Assembly: GCA_003133345.1 (NCBI GenBank)
Contig: PKXB01000117.1
Span: 24,937-30,186 of the forward strand
Length of the DNA: 5,250 bases
From: Hyphomicrobiales bacterium
GTDB taxonomy: Bacteria > Pseudomonadota > Alphaproteobacteria > Rhizobiales > Xanthobacteraceae
Reading direction: 5' to 3'
Positions 4,636 through 5,250 of the stretch are shown in pieces. The notes below the pieces were generated by a model. That model searched no databases and was not told the DNA's origin. It saw only the letters and a list, made by a program, of their open reading frames with translations. A program made the position numbers and the translations under genes. How positions within the stretch are numbered: the first letter of the stretch is position 1; each line of letters starts with the position of its first letter.

Positions 4636-5250
4636 TCAGTAAAGGCCGCGGCCGCTCAGGAATCCCGCGCGGCCATCATAGCGCGCCGGGGCATAGGCGG
4701 AAACCGGCGAAGCCTCCGGCTCGGCGGCGGGAAGCGGCGCCCGCGCGACGGCTGGCGCGGCCTGCGGGCGACTGGCGGCGGCGAACTCGACGGTACGCGC
4801 CGGCGCTGCCGGCACCTCGCGGGCGCCCTCGCCCAGCCGGTATGGCCGCTCGGGCGGCACCCGGGTGGCGACTTCGGTCATCGGGCGGGCATCGAAATAG
4901 GCCGGAGCGAACGGCTTGTTGGAGGCGACCATCACCGGCGGCTCGCCCGGCGTGCCTTCGCGCAGGGTCGCCATCAGCTTGCGGTCGTCGGAGCCGGCCA
5001 AAGGTGCGCGGCCGACATAATCGACTTTCACCTTGGCCAAGCCGCGGCCGTGGAAGCCCAGAAGCCGCGCGGTTTTCACCGACAGGTCGATGATGCGGTC
5101 GGCGGCGTAAGGCCCGCGATCGTTGACCCGCACCACCAGCGACTTGTGGTTCTGGAGGTTGGTGACCCGCACATAAGACGGCAACGGCAGCGTCTTATGC
5201 GCTGCCGAGATCGAATTCATGTCGAAGATTTCGCCATTGGCGGTGTAGCG
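4636..5250 (-). CDS. rlpA: RlpA-family septal ring lytic transglycosylase (5' end outside window)
   Basis: The frame is open to the right edge; 204 residues are present, beginning RYTANGEIFD, so the signal peptide or lipobox and the first strand of the double-psi beta-barrel are missing. RlpA cleaves naked (stem-peptide-free) glycan strands during daughter-cell separation. The barrel segment (1-70) keeps TANGE-FD, AAHKTLP, VRVTNL, VRVNDRGPY and RIIDLS. The E7, H18 and D44 spacing (11 and 26) equals that of the catalytic residues E120, H131 and D157 as I recall them from Pseudomonas RlpA, so it should be active. After about residue 80 comes an Ala/Pro/Arg-rich tail ending GFLSGRGLY. There is no SPOR domain, unlike enterobacterial and pseudomonad RlpA. 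An internal Met codon at 5218-5220 is not the start, since the conserved barrel continues upstream of it. It heads the cell-wall part of the operon. Confidence 0.9.
   Translation of the reverse strand, partial: RYTANGEIFDMNSISAAHKTLPLPSYVRVTNLQNHKSLVVRVNDRGPYAADRIIDLSVKTARLLGFHGRGLAKVKVDYVGRAPLAGSDDRKLMATLREGTPGEPPVMVASNKPFAPAYFDARPMTEVATRVPPERPYRLGEGAREVPAAPARTVEFAAASRPQAAPAVARAPLPAAEPEASPVSAYAPARYDGRAGFLSGRGLY

Overview
The window looks like a chromosomal segment from a GC-rich alphaproteobacterium, most likely of the Rhizobiales (Bradyrhizobium / Rhodopseudomonas / Pseudolabrys-like relatives). The reasons are the gene run rlpA - D-Ala-D-Ala carboxypeptidase - tmk - holB, an alphaproteobacterial-type HolB without the cysteine zinc module, a SPOR-less RlpA with an Ala/Pro-rich tail, and strong GC bias. 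All intact genes read on the minus strand.

Right part (5250 down to 1575), in transcription order: a 5'-truncated RlpA-family lytic transglycosylase, a complete periplasmic D,D-carboxypeptidase (PBP5/DacA type), thymidylate kinase, and the DNA polymerase III delta' subunit. Spacings are 73 nt, 31 nt and a 4-nt GTGA overlap, so this is probably one cell-wall / DNA-precursor / replication operon.

Middle part (1574 down to 1129): downstream of holB, where metG usually follows in Rhizobiales, the order is broken. There is instead a plus-strand fossil of an ECF sigma factor (region 2 only) that stops within about 30 bases of the holB end. It is followed by about 250 bp of non-coding DNA unusually rich in regulatory-looking sequence: two 14-bp FNR/FixK-type boxes, one placed at exactly -41.5 relative to a minus-strand TATAAA; a sigma70-type promoter with a perfect TATAAT; and two dyads.

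Left part (1128 down to 1): a complete UbiE/COQ5-like SAM methyltransferase with an altered SAM-binding motif I, followed 22 nt later by a small exported protein of unknown function that runs off the window. These two form a probable second operon, driven by the promoters in the middle part.

The most interesting point is the possible oxygen-responsive (FixK/FNR) control of a divergent UbiE-like methyltransferase beside a rearrangement scar. No CRISPR array, tRNA, rRNA, transposase or complete mobile element was seen.
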